Shown here piece by piece: positions 1-7,766 of a DNA stretch of 7,766 bases (its first letter is position 1; each line of letters opens with the position of its first letter). A model generated the notes under the pieces. It worked only from the letters and a program-made list of their open reading frames with translations. It searched no databases and was not told the origin of the DNA. Source of the DNA: 73-13 sp035556395 (GTDB lineage Bacteria; Actinomycetota; Actinomycetes; Actinomycetales; Microbacteriaceae); contig DATMFB010000118.1 of assembly GCA_035556395.1 (NCBI GenBank), positions 1-7,766 of the forward strand, read 5' to 3'. The position numbers and the translations under genes were made by a program.

Positions 1-949
1 CCCAGTCGGTCGCGCCGAGGAGCTGGAGGCCCTTGACGCCGACCGCGAGAACGTACACCGAGACGACCGTGCCCCAGACGTTGAACCGACCGCCCTTGAA
101 CTGCGTCGAACCGAGGAACACCGCGGTCAGCGCAGGCAGGAGGAGGTTGGGGCCGACCGTCGGATCACCGGCGTTGATTCGCGACGCGAGCAGCGTACCC
201 GCGAGCGCCGCGACCATGCCGCCCGCGACGAGCGAGCCGATCTGAAGCCGCGAGACGTTGACGCCGGACAGGCGCGCACCGTCGGGGTTGAAGCCCGCGG
301 CGTACATGCGACGACCGAGCGGGGTCTTCTCCATGACGTACCAGAGCACGAACGCGACGGCGAGCATGATGATGACGGGCCAGGTGATCTTGAACGTGCC
401 GCCGAGCGGAATGCCACCCGTCGCGAAGTCGCGGAACCCGTCCCCGAGACCGAGGATCTGTCGCTGGCCGGACATGAGCACGAGCCCCGCCGTGAGCAAC
501 GAGCTCATACCGAGCGTCGCGATGAACGAGTCGATCCTCAGCTTCGTGATGATGAGGCCCGAGATCGTGCCGATCAGCGCACCCGCGGCGAGCGCGAAGA
601 GGACCGCGAGCGGCCACGGCAGCTGCAGCTGGACCTGCAGGACAGCAACAAGGATGACCGCGAAGCCGACCTCGGCGCCGATCGCGAGGTTGAAGACGGC
701 GACGTTGAGCGGGATGAGTACCGCGAGCGCTGCGAGCACGGTGATCGTCTGCTCATCGAGGAGCAGCACCCACGTGCCGGGCGCGAGGAAGGTTTTCGGC
801 GTGATGATCGCGAACAGCGCGAAGATGACGACGAAAATATAGATCGCGGAGATGTTGCGGAACGACAGGATTCGTCGCCACGAGCCGCCGCCGGTCGGCG
901 CAGTCTTCGTCCCCTCGGTCGCGGTGGGGATCGCCTCGGTCTTCTTCAC
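1..949 (-). CDS. CUT2-type sugar ABC transporter permease (copy B), C-terminus cut off at the window edge
   Basis: This is the membrane channel subunit of the second importer. 316 residues are visible, read from a GTG at 947-949; the frame is still open at base 1, and about 75 C-terminal residues are missing if it matches its 393-residue paralogue at 3974-5155. The start overlaps the ATPase stop as GTGA, with GAGGAA (complement of 955-960) five bases upstream. The N-terminus is hydrophilic (VKKTEAIPTATEG). Hydrophobic, probably membrane-spanning segments lie near residues 35-50, 68-88, 92-108, 112-132, 187-204, 236-256, 267-280 and 290-312. Family hallmarks of the ribose/branched-chain-type permeases (BPD_transp_2) include FNLAIGAE (86-93), IDSFIATLG (139-147), RRMYAAGFNPDGARLSGVNV (213-232), which is the cytoplasmic loop that contacts the ATPase, and GSTQFKGGRFNVWGT (280-294). 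The family is firm; the ligand is unknown. Translational coupling to the ATPase is likely. Confidence 0.93.
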   Translation of the reverse strand, partial: MKKTEAIPTATEGTKTAPTGGGSWRRILSFRNISAIYIFVVIFALFAIITPKTFLAPGTWVLLLDEQTITVLAALAVLIPLNVAVFNLAIGAEVGFAVILVAVLQVQLQLPWPLAVLFALAAGALIGTISGLIITKLRIDSFIATLGMSSLLTAGLVLMSGQRQILGLGDGFRDFATGGIPLGGTFKITWPVIIMLAVAFVLWYVMEKTPLGRRMYAAGFNPDGARLSGVNVSRLQIGSLVAGGMVAALAGTLLASRINAGDPTVGPNLLLPALTAVFLGSTQFKGGRFNVWGTVVSVYVLAVGVKGLQLLGATDW

Positions 950-2481
950 TGCTGTTCCTCGCTTCCGCCGACGAATTCGTTCTCGTCGGCAAGTCCGTAT
1001 CCTTCGAGCACGAGTCGTGTCTCGGTGAGTTCTTCGCCGGAGAGCTCGGCCGCGACGCGCCCGTCGCGCAGCACGAGCACGCGGTCGCACAGGCGCACGA
1101 GCTCCTTCGCCTCGGACGAGCACACGACGACCGCCGCACCGCGTGCCGCGGCGTCGTCGATCGCGTCGTATAGCGCCTGCTTCGCGCCGATGTCGACGCC
1201 CTGCGTCGGCTCCTCCAGGAGCAGCACGGAGGGGTCGTTGCGCAGCCACTTGGAGAAGACGATCTTCTGCTGGTTTCCGCCGGAGAACTGCTTGAAGAGC
1301 TGCTCCGGGCGCGGGGGCCGGACGTCGTACTTGGCGACGAGCTCGCGGGCGAGCTCCTTCTCCTTGCGCACGTTGAGCCCGAACACCGCGTTCGTGAGAC
1401 TCTGCATCTCGGGCAGCGTCATGTTCTCCCGCGCGGTGAAGTCGCGGATCGCCCCGTACCTGCCGCGATCGCCGGGGACGAACGCCATGCCGCGCTTGAT
1501 CGAGGCAGCCGGGCTGCGCTTGACGTAGGAATCGCCGGAGACGGTGAACTCGTCCGCTGCGGCGAGGATCGAGCCGAAGACCATGGCGGGCAGGGCCTCG
1601 CGGCCCGAGCCGAGCACGCCGGCGACGCCGACGACCTCGCCCGCGTGGACCGTGAGATCGATGCCGTCGAGCACCTCGCCCCACAGCCCCTCGATGTCCA
1701 GGACGACCTCGCCGTGCGTCCGGTCGGTGCGTCCCGTCTCGGCCTCGCCCGCGTGCACGCCCGTGACGAGCTCCACGAGGTGCTCGTGCTCGATGCCGGC
1801 GCGCGGCTCGTCCGCGACCTTCTTGCCGTCGCGCAGGACGACGATCCGGTCGGCGAGCTCGAGGACCTCGTCGAGTCGGTGCGAGATGAAGATGATCCCG
1901 GCGCCCTCGGCGGCGAGCTTCTTGACGGCGTCAAAGAGGACACGGACCTCGGATGCGTGGAGCGCCTCGGTCGGCTCGTCGAGGATCAGGATGTTGCGCG
2001 GGTGCTGCCAGCCGTCGAGCGCGCGGGCGATGCCGATGATCGAGCGCTGCGCGGGAGCGAGCTCGCCGACCGGGACGGTCACGTCGAACGGCTCACCGAA
2101 GCGGCTGATGAGTTGGCGAGCCTCAGCCATCTCGCGCTTGACCGGTGACGGCGACAGCGAGGCGGCGAACCCCTTGTACTTGGGGATACCGAGGTTCTCG
2201 ATCGCGTTGAGCTGCATCGCGAGGCCGAGATCCTGGTGGATGATGTGGAGTTGCGTCTCCTCGTCGGGCGTCGAGGCCGGGAACTCGATCTCCCCGGCGT
2301 CCTTCGCGTAGACCCCAGCGAGGATCTTGACGAGAGTCGACTTGCCCGAGCCGTTGTGCCCGACGACCGCGACGATTTCCCCAGCGTCGACCTCGAGGGA
2401 TACGTCGTCGAGCGCCCTGAGCCCCGGAAACTCTTTGATCATTCCGGTGACCCTGAGGAGCGGACCAGTTGTTACCGTCAT
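946..2481 (-). CDS. CUT2-type sugar ABC transporter ATPase, two fused nucleotide-binding domains (copy B)
   Basis: This cytoplasmic motor subunit has 511 residues, the usual length for RbsA/XylG/MglA-like double ATPases. Domain 1 has Walker A GHNGSGKST (41-49), a Q-loop Gln at 83, signature region LAPAQRSII (141-149), Walker B ILILDEPT (164-171) and switch His201 (ISHRLDE). Domain 2 has a degenerate Walker A GVLGSGRE (288-295; Arg where Lys is expected), a canonical FSGGNQQK (399-406), Walker B LLLEEPTQGVD (420-430) and SSE (455-457) in place of the switch His. An inactive second Walker A is normal for CUT2 proteins. The domain 1 signature and the first Glu of the second Walker B are less usual. 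The ATG at 2479-2481 is preceded by a purine-rich AGAGAGAAG (complement of 2486-2494) four bases away. The gene overlaps the permease gene by GTGA and follows the binding-protein gene across a 115-nt gap containing a stem-loop. By eye about 70% identical to the ATPase at 5152-6669. Confidence 0.96.
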   Translation of the reverse strand: MTVTTGPLLRVTGMIKEFPGLRALDDVSLEVDAGEIVAVVGHNGSGKSTLVKILAGVYAKDAGEIEFPASTPDEETQLHIIHQDLGLAMQLNAIENLGIPKYKGFAASLSPSPVKREMAEARQLISRFGEPFDVTVPVGELAPAQRSIIGIARALDGWQHPRNILILDEPTEALHASEVRVLFDAVKKLAAEGAGIIFISHRLDEVLELADRIVVLRDGKKVADEPRAGIEHEHLVELVTGVHAGEAETGRTDRTHGEVVLDIEGLWGEVLDGIDLTVHAGEVVGVAGVLGSGREALPAMVFGSILAAADEFTVSGDSYVKRSPAASIKRGMAFVPGDRGRYGAIRDFTARENMTLPEMQSLTNAVFGLNVRKEKELARELVAKYDVRPPRPEQLFKQFSGGNQQKIVFSKWLRNDPSVLLLEEPTQGVDIGAKQALYDAIDDAAARGAAVVVCSSEAKELVRLCDRVLVLRDGRVAAELSGEELTETRLVLEGYGLADENEFVGGSEEQQ

Positions 2482-2543
2482 GGCACTTCTCTCTGCGACT
2501 GCGATATCGCTCGGGATTGTTGTCGGTCAGTGTCACACACGTC

Positions 2544-2589
2544 GGCAAGGAAGGGGCGCCGCCCCGAAGGACAGCGCCCCCCTCCTGCC
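2544..2589 (-). promoter_or_regulatory. Stem-loop between binding protein B and ATPase B genes
   Basis: The inner stem pairs 2553-2559 (GGGGCGC) perfectly with 2574-2580, with a 14-nt loop. Outer pairs 2548-2551/2583-2586 and 2544-2546/2587-2589 extend it, with one bulged A and a small internal loop. It begins 7 nt after the binding-protein stop codon and no U-run follows it in the transcript. A competing smaller hairpin, GGGGC/GCCCC at 2553-2557/2561-2565, is also possible. Intercistronic hairpins of this kind after binding-protein genes are known to protect the upstream message or to terminate partially, giving more binding protein than membrane components. The equivalent position in the other copy also carries a stem-loop. 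The role is inferred. Confidence 0.5.
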
Positions 2590-2596
2590 TAGCGTG

Positions 2597-3796
2597 CTAC
2601 TTGACGTTCCAGAGCTTCAGGAACATGTCCTCGAAGCCGGGGACGGCGTTGAACGCACCGGTCTGGACGTCAACGCGGTCGATGTTCTGCTGCGTGATCG
2701 CGGCAGCCGTCTGACGGATGAGCGCGTTCATGTCGTAGTCCTCGAAGACGCCCTGCAGCTTGCGGTAGCCCTCGTCGAGCGCCTGCCACGACTGAATCAT
2801 CGGGTCGTAGGCGATCGTGCCGACCTGCTGGCCGTCCTTGATGAGCTGGTAGTTCTGCGGGATCGAGATACCACCGAAGCAGTACGCGTTCGTCACGCCG
2901 GCGAGCTTCGCCTTCTCGGCGAGGCCGACCTGCCACTGGTCAGACGACGGCGAGCAGAAGTCGGTCTCCGGGTGGGCCTGGAGGTCCGACACGATCTTGC
3001 TCGCGCCATCGGTGTCCATGATCGAGATGTCGACCGAGCGGACGGTCGCGCCGGGCACGTGGTCCTTGATGTAGCTCTCGTACGCCGAGTACATGTCGAC
3101 CGAGGCAACGATCTCGGGCGCGGGGTAGTACACGAAGTCCGTGCCGGTGCCGCAGGTCGCGACGATCGCCGCGGCCGCGATGACGGAGCCGTTGACAACC
3201 GAGGCTTCCGGCGTGCCGTACGTCTCGTTGAGGCCGAACTCGATCGCGTTGCCGTTGCCCGCGTAGACAATGGCGGTGCCGTTGTCGGTGAGCGTCTTGT
3301 ACTGGTCCTGCCAGAACGTCAGGTCGGTCGCGAACGTGATGATGACGTCGGGGTCGAGCGTCACGACGGCGTTCATACCCGAGTTGATGCTCTGGGCGTC
3401 GCTACCGACGTTGACCGACTGGAACTCCGCACCAGATGCGGCAGCGGCCTCGCCGATCGCCGTCGCGAGCTGCGCCGAGTACGGCGACGCGTTGTCGAGG
3501 TAGACGACGAGCGTGCCGGGCTCAATCGGGTTCGGCAGCTTCTTGTCGGTGAGCAGGCTGTCGCCGACCTGCTTGAACGAGTCGAGGTACGCCTGCGCGT
3601 CCGCGAAGTTGACGCCCTCGTTGGGCTCAACCGCGCATTCGCCGGTCGCCATGTCCATGTAGGTAACGCCGGCAGCGGTAGTTTCGCCGTCCGTCGCCTC
3701 GGGGCTCGGGCTCCCCGCGGTACAGCCCGCGAGGGCGAGCGAGACGGCGGCGAAGGCGGCAGCGCCGCCCAGCGCGGCCCTGGTGCGTCCGTGCAT
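2597..3796 (-). CDS. Lipoprotein sugar-binding protein of a CUT2-type ABC importer (copy B)
   Basis: This membrane-anchored receptor would deliver ligand to the permease. It has 399 residues from the ATG at 3794-3796. The signal peptide is typical of lipoproteins: basic MHGRTR, a hydrophobic stretch at about 8-21, then lipobox LAGC (22-25) with Cys25 as the lipidation site. A Ser/Pro/Thr-rich linker and a helix-prone segment (about 26-92) precede the first lobe, which starts near PGTLVVYLDN (93-102). A periplasmic-binding-protein fold of the Peripla_BP_4 kind fits VIITFATD (151-158), a hinge near 177-185, ASVVNGSVIAAAA (198-210), SDLQAHPETDF (270-280) and GTIAYDP (326-332). Cysteines at 54, 215, 281 and 306 could form two disulfides. 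It shares blocks such as VNG-V-AAAA, TCG--TDF and DLQ-HP with the binding protein at the right edge but is far more diverged than the other subunits. Start choice: a TTG at 3853 in frame would add 19 residues before the signal peptide and lies in the promoter region. The ligand cannot be named. Confidence 0.92.
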   Translation of the reverse strand: MHGRTRAALGGAAAFAAVSLALAGCTAGSPSPEATDGETTAAGVTYMDMATGECAVEPNEGVNFADAQAYLDSFKQVGDSLLTDKKLPNPIEPGTLVVYLDNASPYSAQLATAIGEAAAASGAEFQSVNVGSDAQSINSGMNAVVTLDPDVIITFATDLTFWQDQYKTLTDNGTAIVYAGNGNAIEFGLNETYGTPEASVVNGSVIAAAAIVATCGTGTDFVYYPAPEIVASVDMYSAYESYIKDHVPGATVRSVDISIMDTDGASKIVSDLQAHPETDFCSPSSDQWQVGLAEKAKLAGVTNAYCFGGISIPQNYQLIKDGQQVGTIAYDPMIQSWQALDEGYRKLQGVFEDYDMNALIRQTAAAITQQNIDRVDVQTGAFNAVPGFEDMFLKLWNVK

Positions 3797-3805
3797 GATT
3801 GCTCT

Positions 3806-3812
3806 CTTTCCT
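3806..3812 (-). promoter_or_regulatory. Ribosome binding site for binding protein B
   Basis: On the minus strand this reads AGGAAAG, nine bases before the ATG at 3796. It supports that ATG over the in-frame TTG at 3853, which lies within the promoter/operator region. Confidence 0.6.
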
Positions 3813-3843
3813 GGTGACTTCCTTGTCGATCGCCCGACGGCAA

Positions 3844-3876
3844 TGTCAGACAAGTTGACAGTAATACATCTGACTT
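3844..3876. promoter_or_regulatory. Operator-like inverted repeats upstream of copy B
   Basis: Plus-strand GTCAGA at 3845-3850 is mirrored by TCTGAC at 3869-3874; extended arms agree at 8 of about 9 positions (ATGTCAGA against AAGTCAGA). Nested within this, TGTCA at 3844-3848 faces TGACA at 3856-3860 across 7 bases. The patch is markedly more A/T-rich than its surroundings and lies next to a candidate -10 element. Short GTC-GAC-type palindromes are common targets of GntR- and LacI-family sugar regulators. Assignment to a regulator family would be a guess. Confidence 0.35.
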
Positions 3877-3887
3877 GGAATCGACAA
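3861..3887 (-). promoter_or_regulatory. Candidate promoter of the copy B operon
   Basis: On the minus strand, TTGTCG (3882-3887) and TATTAC (3861-3866) resemble housekeeping-sigma -35 and -10 boxes, with a short 15-base spacer. Transcription would begin near 3854, inside the inverted repeat, leaving a leader of about 58 nt before the ATG at 3796. It is the only A/T-rich patch between the terminator hairpin and the gene. The spacer is shorter than ideal, so the assignment is tentative. Confidence 0.3.
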
Positions 3888-3924
3888 CGCGCGACGGCAA
3901 CAAGCTTGCAACGATCGCGAGATA

Positions 3925-3962
3925 CGAAGCGGGCGCGAGGCCGTGGCCCCGCGCCCGCTTCG
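3925..3962 (-). terminator. Strong GC hairpin after permease A; probable transcription terminator
   Basis: Bases 3925-3937 pair perfectly with 3950-3962 (13 bp, CGAAGCGGGCGCG and its complement). A mismatch and three further pairs (3939-3941/3946-3948) close a four-base loop. The hairpin starts 11 nt after the permease A stop codon. In the transcript it is followed by UAUCUC rather than a run of U. Terminators with little or no U-tract are common in high-GC Gram-positives. It separates copy A from copy B, which has its own candidate promoter just downstream. Confidence 0.8.
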
Positions 3963-3973
3963 GAATCCGACGG

Positions 3974-5151
3974 TCAGGGCCGGTCGCCCTGGTCCTCGAT
4001 CCCGTCCTGCTTGAGCGCCGTCTCGGTGGGGTGGAGCTGCGAGGGCTCCTCCTCGGCCTCGGCGATGAGCGCGGCCTTGCCGTCCTTCGTGAAGGTCGTC
4101 GCCTGGCGGACCGCCCGGAAGCGCCGCCTGCCGCCGCCCCAGCGGGAGAGCACGACCGCGCCGATGAGCGCGATGCCGTAGAAGAAGTCCGACAGCACGT
4201 CCGGCACCTGCACGAGCAGCAGGCCCTGGACGCCGACCGCGAGCACGTAGAGCGCGACGACGGTGCCCCAGACATTGAACCGGCCGCCCTTGAACTGCGT
4301 CGATCCGAGGAAGACGGCGGACAGCGCCGGGATCAGCATCGTGCCGCCGATGGTCGAGTTGCCGCTGAACTTCGATCCGGCCAGGATGCCCACCACGCCC
4401 GCGATCAGGCCGGCGGCGACGAGACCCCAGAACTGCAGCCGGTCGACGTTCACGCCGGAGAGCCGTGCACCGTCGGGGTTGAAGCCCGCGGCGTACATGC
4501 GCCGGCCGATGATGGTGCGCTCGAGGATGTACCAGACGATGAGCGCGATGAAGAGGAGCACGATCACGGCCATCTTCAGGCGGAAGCCCCCGAGGTCGAG
4601 ATACAGGTCGGTGACCGCCTTGTAATCGAGGGTGATGCTGAGCGGCTTGTTCTGCGAGACGAGGTACATGACGCCCGCGAGAATCGACGCCACACCCAGG
4701 GTCGCGATGAAGGAGTCGATCTTCAGTCGGGTCACGATGAGGCCGGAGAACGCGCCGACGAGCCCCGCGACGATGAGCACGACGATCGCCGCGGCCCACC
4801 ACGGCAGGCCGAGGGCGAGCAGGAGGTTCGGCTGATCCTGCGCTGTCTGCTGCAGCGTCGTGCTCAGCATGAGCGCGAAGGAGATCTCGGCGCCGACCGC
4901 CAGGTTGAAGACGCCGGTAACGAGCGGGACCATGACCGCGAGCGCCGCGAGCACGACGAGCGACTGGGTGTCGAGCAGGTTCGCCCAGGTCTGCGGCTTC
5001 AGGAAGGTCTGCGGCACCCAGATCGCGAAGATGATGAAGATCGCCACGAAGAGGTAGACCGCGCTGATGTTCTGGAAGCCGAACAGTCGACCCCACTGGC
5101 TCGGAGCCTTGCCGTCGGCGAGGCCCACGGTCGCGATCGCTTCCGTCTTCT

Positions 5152-5155
<4 letters not shown>
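3974..5155 (-). CDS. CUT2-type sugar ABC transporter permease (copy A)
   Basis: This is the complete 393-residue membrane channel subunit of the first importer. The GTG at 5153-5155 overlaps the ATPase stop as GTGA, with AGGGG (complement of 5161-5165) just upstream. The N-terminus VKKTEAIAT matches its paralogue, which supports the start. Likely membrane segments lie near 30-48, 62-82, 84-101, 120-140, 148-166, 194-211, 240-260, 268-284, 293-314 and 322-337. Family motifs are FNLAVGAE (83-90), IDSFIATLG (146-154), RRMYAAGFNPDGARLSGVNV (218-237, ATPase-contacting loop) and GSTQFKGGRFNVWGT (284-298). After the last membrane segment comes a hydrophilic tail of about 55 residues: a basic part (GGGRRRFRAVR), then an acidic part (AEAEEE) ending in GDRP. 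Such a tail is longer than in classical RbsC-like permeases. It is the last gene of its operon, with a terminator hairpin after it. The ligand is unknown. Confidence 0.96.
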
Positions 5156-6669
<1,514 letters not shown>

Positions 6670-6681
6670 GGTCCGCGGTTT

Positions 6682-6686
6682 CTCCT
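6682..6686 (-). promoter_or_regulatory. Ribosome binding site for ATPase A
   Basis: The minus strand reads AGGAG within AAAGGAGA, 12 bases before the ATG at 6669. The spacing is somewhat long, but the match is good and nothing comparable precedes the alternative GTG at 6756. Confidence 0.55.
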
Positions 6687-6713
6687 TTGATCTCGCGTCG
6701 ATTGCGTGGTGGG

Positions 6714-6772
6714 GATCCACAGGGCGAAGGAGGTGCCGCACGCCGTCGGGCGGCACCTCCTCGCCGTGGATC
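6714..6772 (-). promoter_or_regulatory. Long stem-loop between binding protein A and ATPase A genes
   Basis: An 11-bp perfect core (6729-6739 with 6750-6760, GGAGGTGCCGC and complement) has a 10-nt loop. It extends through 6728/6761, then 6723-6726/6762-6765 past a bulged A, then a further 7 bp (6714-6720 GATCCAC with 6766-6772) past a two-base bulge. That gives about 23 pairs in total. It begins 9 nt after the binding-protein stop codon and has no U-run after it in the transcript. It probably stabilises the upstream message or partially terminates so that the binding protein is made in excess; it could also be a real terminator. This is the strongest secondary structure in the window beside the hairpin at 3925-3962. 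Confidence 0.65.
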
Positions 6773-6781
6773 AGGCCCGGG

Positions 6782-7766
6782 TCACTTGCCCCAGAGCTCC
6801 ATGTACTTGCCGGCCGTGTCAGCGACCGCGGTGTAGTGCCCGCTGGCGTCGATGTCGAGGTCGTTCACGTTGCCAGGGGTGATGAGCGTCGACATCGAGG
6901 AGTTGATCAGCTCCCAGTTGCCCTCGCCGTAGCCGTCGGCCGGCCACTCGCCGAGGTACATCCGCAGGCCCTGGTCGACGAGCTGGAACATGAACTGCTC
7001 GAAGTCCAGCGTGTAGCCACCGTACTGGGCACCGGTCTTGATCTGGTCGACGTTCGCCGGCAGCGACGACTGCCCGATCCCGTACCAGTTGTCGATGCCG
7101 GCGGTCTCAGCCGCGTCCTTGATGCCGATCTGGTACTGGTCCAGCGGCGACACGAAGAACTGCGAGTTCGGGTGGCCCTGCAGGTCCGGGATGATCAGGT
7201 CCGTGGCCGCAGCCGACGTGATCGAGCCGACGACCTCGCGCAGCGTCGCGGTCGGGTTGAGCTCCGCGAGGAACTCGTTCGCGGCCAGGAGGTTCACCGA
7301 GGTGAACTCGAGGTCGTTCGTCGTGTACCACGTGAAGTCGGTTGCCGCGCCGCAGGTGTAGTACACCGCCGCCGCCGCGAGCACGTTGCCGTTGACGATG
7401 GACCCGCCGTAGTCGCCGATCGAGTCGTCGAGGCCGAGGTCCCGGTTCGCATACGGGTCAGCGCCCCACACGACCTGGACATCCGGGTAGTCGTTGAGCA
7501 GCTCCTCCGCCTGCGCCTGCACCGTGCGCGGCGACACCGCGCCGACGATCAGGATGTCGAGATTGCCGGCCGCCGCGTCCGCGAGGATCGTGTTGAAGCC
7601 CGCCTGCGCCGACTGCGGGTCGGGTCCGGTGGGGTAGTTCACGAACGTCCCGCCGGCCGCCTCGGCCGCCGCCTGGATGTACGGACGCCACTGGGCGTCG
7701 CCGACCGGGGTCATGTTGTTGGCGTAGCCGATGATCAGGCCGTCGGGCACCTCGCCCTCGAGCGCA
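6782..7766 (-). CDS. Sugar-binding protein of a CUT2-type ABC importer (copy A), N-terminus beyond the window edge
   Basis: This is the extracellular receptor of the first importer. 327 C-terminal residues are visible, and the frame is open to the edge. The visible part begins at the first strand of the binding fold (VPDGLIIGYANN), so the signal peptide and any linker are missing. If it matches binding protein B, about 90 residues (270 bases) lie outside. Periplasmic-binding-protein features are LDILIVGAVS, VQVVWGADP at the hinge, GGSIVNGNVLAAAAV, TCGAATDF, IIPDLQGHPNSQFF and GGYTLDFEQFMFQLVDQG, ending YMELWGK. There is a single cysteine (in TCGAATDF), matching Cys215 of binding protein B. 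An in-frame GTG at 7750 is not the start, since it would omit any export signal. It is the first gene of the visible operon and is followed by a stem-loop, the ATPase and the permease. The family is clear from sequence and context; the ligand is unknown. Confidence 0.9.
   Translation of the reverse strand, partial: ALEGEVPDGLIIGYANNMTPVGDAQWRPYIQAAAEAAGGTFVNYPTGPDPQSAQAGFNTILADAAAGNLDILIVGAVSPRTVQAQAEELLNDYPDVQVVWGADPYANRDLGLDDSIGDYGGSIVNGNVLAAAAVYYTCGAATDFTWYTTNDLEFTSVNLLAANEFLAELNPTATLREVVGSITSAAATDLIIPDLQGHPNSQFFVSPLDQYQIGIKDAAETAGIDNWYGIGQSSLPANVDQIKTGAQYGGYTLDFEQFMFQLVDQGLRMYLGEWPADGYGEGNWELINSSMSTLITPGNVNDLDIDASGHYTAVADTAGKYMELWGK

Noticed and set aside
2327..3817. Long plus-strand open frame (496 codons) opposite binding protein B and the start of ATPase B
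   Set aside because: Its translation is Arg/Val/Asp-rich and repetitive, as expected of the antisense of a high-GC gene. The minus strand encodes a clear lipoprotein receptor and ATPase with recognisable motifs.
3797..3853. Upstream TTG start for binding protein B at 3853
   Set aside because: It would place 19 extra residues before a normal lipoprotein signal peptide, lies in the candidate operator, and has no upstream ribosome binding site. The ATG at 3796 has one.
3855..3884. Plus-strand TTGACA at 3855-3860 as a forward promoter -35 box
   Set aside because: No -10-like hexamer follows at 16-18 bases and there is no plus-strand gene for it to serve. It fits better as half of the inverted repeat.
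6670..6756. Upstream GTG start for ATPase A at 6756
   Set aside because: The extra residues are encoded by the intergenic stem-loop and have no counterpart in the paralogous ATPase. The ATG at 6669 has AGGAG upstream.
7748..7750. GTG at 7750 as the start of binding protein A
   Set aside because: The frame stays open to the window edge, and a start here would give a receptor without an export signal, beginning directly at the first strand of the fold.

Overview
The window is GC-rich throughout, and every convincing gene lies on the minus strand, so the genes read from right to left. Three features point to a high-GC Gram-positive bacterium, probably an actinobacterium: strong G/C bias at third codon positions, GTG starts with GTGA stop/start overlaps, and a lipoprotein signal peptide ending in a Leu-Ala-Gly-Cys lipobox. 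A genus cannot be named from this sequence.

The content is two complete or nearly complete copies of one kind of machine, an ABC importer of the CUT2 type (ribose/xylose/galactose-like sugar uptake). Each copy has the order binding protein, double-domain ATPase, permease. In transcription order, copy A runs from the right edge: binding protein A (6782 to beyond 7766, N-terminus missing), ATPase A (5152-6669) and permease A (3974-5155). A strong hairpin at 3925-3962 then probably ends the transcript. A short intergenic region holds a candidate promoter and an operator-like inverted repeat (about 3844-3887). Copy B follows: lipoprotein binding protein B (2597-3796), ATPase B (946-2481) and permease B (949 to beyond the left edge, C-terminus missing).

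In each copy the binding protein would capture the ligand outside the membrane, the permease would form the channel, and the fused ATPase would drive import. The two ATPases are nearly the same protein and the permeases are clearly close paralogues. The two binding proteins have drifted far apart and share only scattered blocks. This suggests a tandem duplication of about 4.2 kb followed by divergence of the recognition component, so the two systems probably take up different ligands. No catabolic enzyme or regulator lies in the window, so the substrates cannot be named.

Beyond the genes, the notable structure is regulatory and architectural. A stem-loop sits within about 10 nt of the stop codon of each binding-protein gene, between it and the ATPase gene. 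The promoter region of copy B carries a GTCAGA/TCTGAC inverted repeat. The ATPases share an unusual first-domain signature motif. Binding protein B has a long cysteine-containing segment before its first ligand-binding lobe. I see no RNA genes, insertion sequences, CRISPR arrays or novel defence-type system. This is an ordinary transport locus with some interesting detail.
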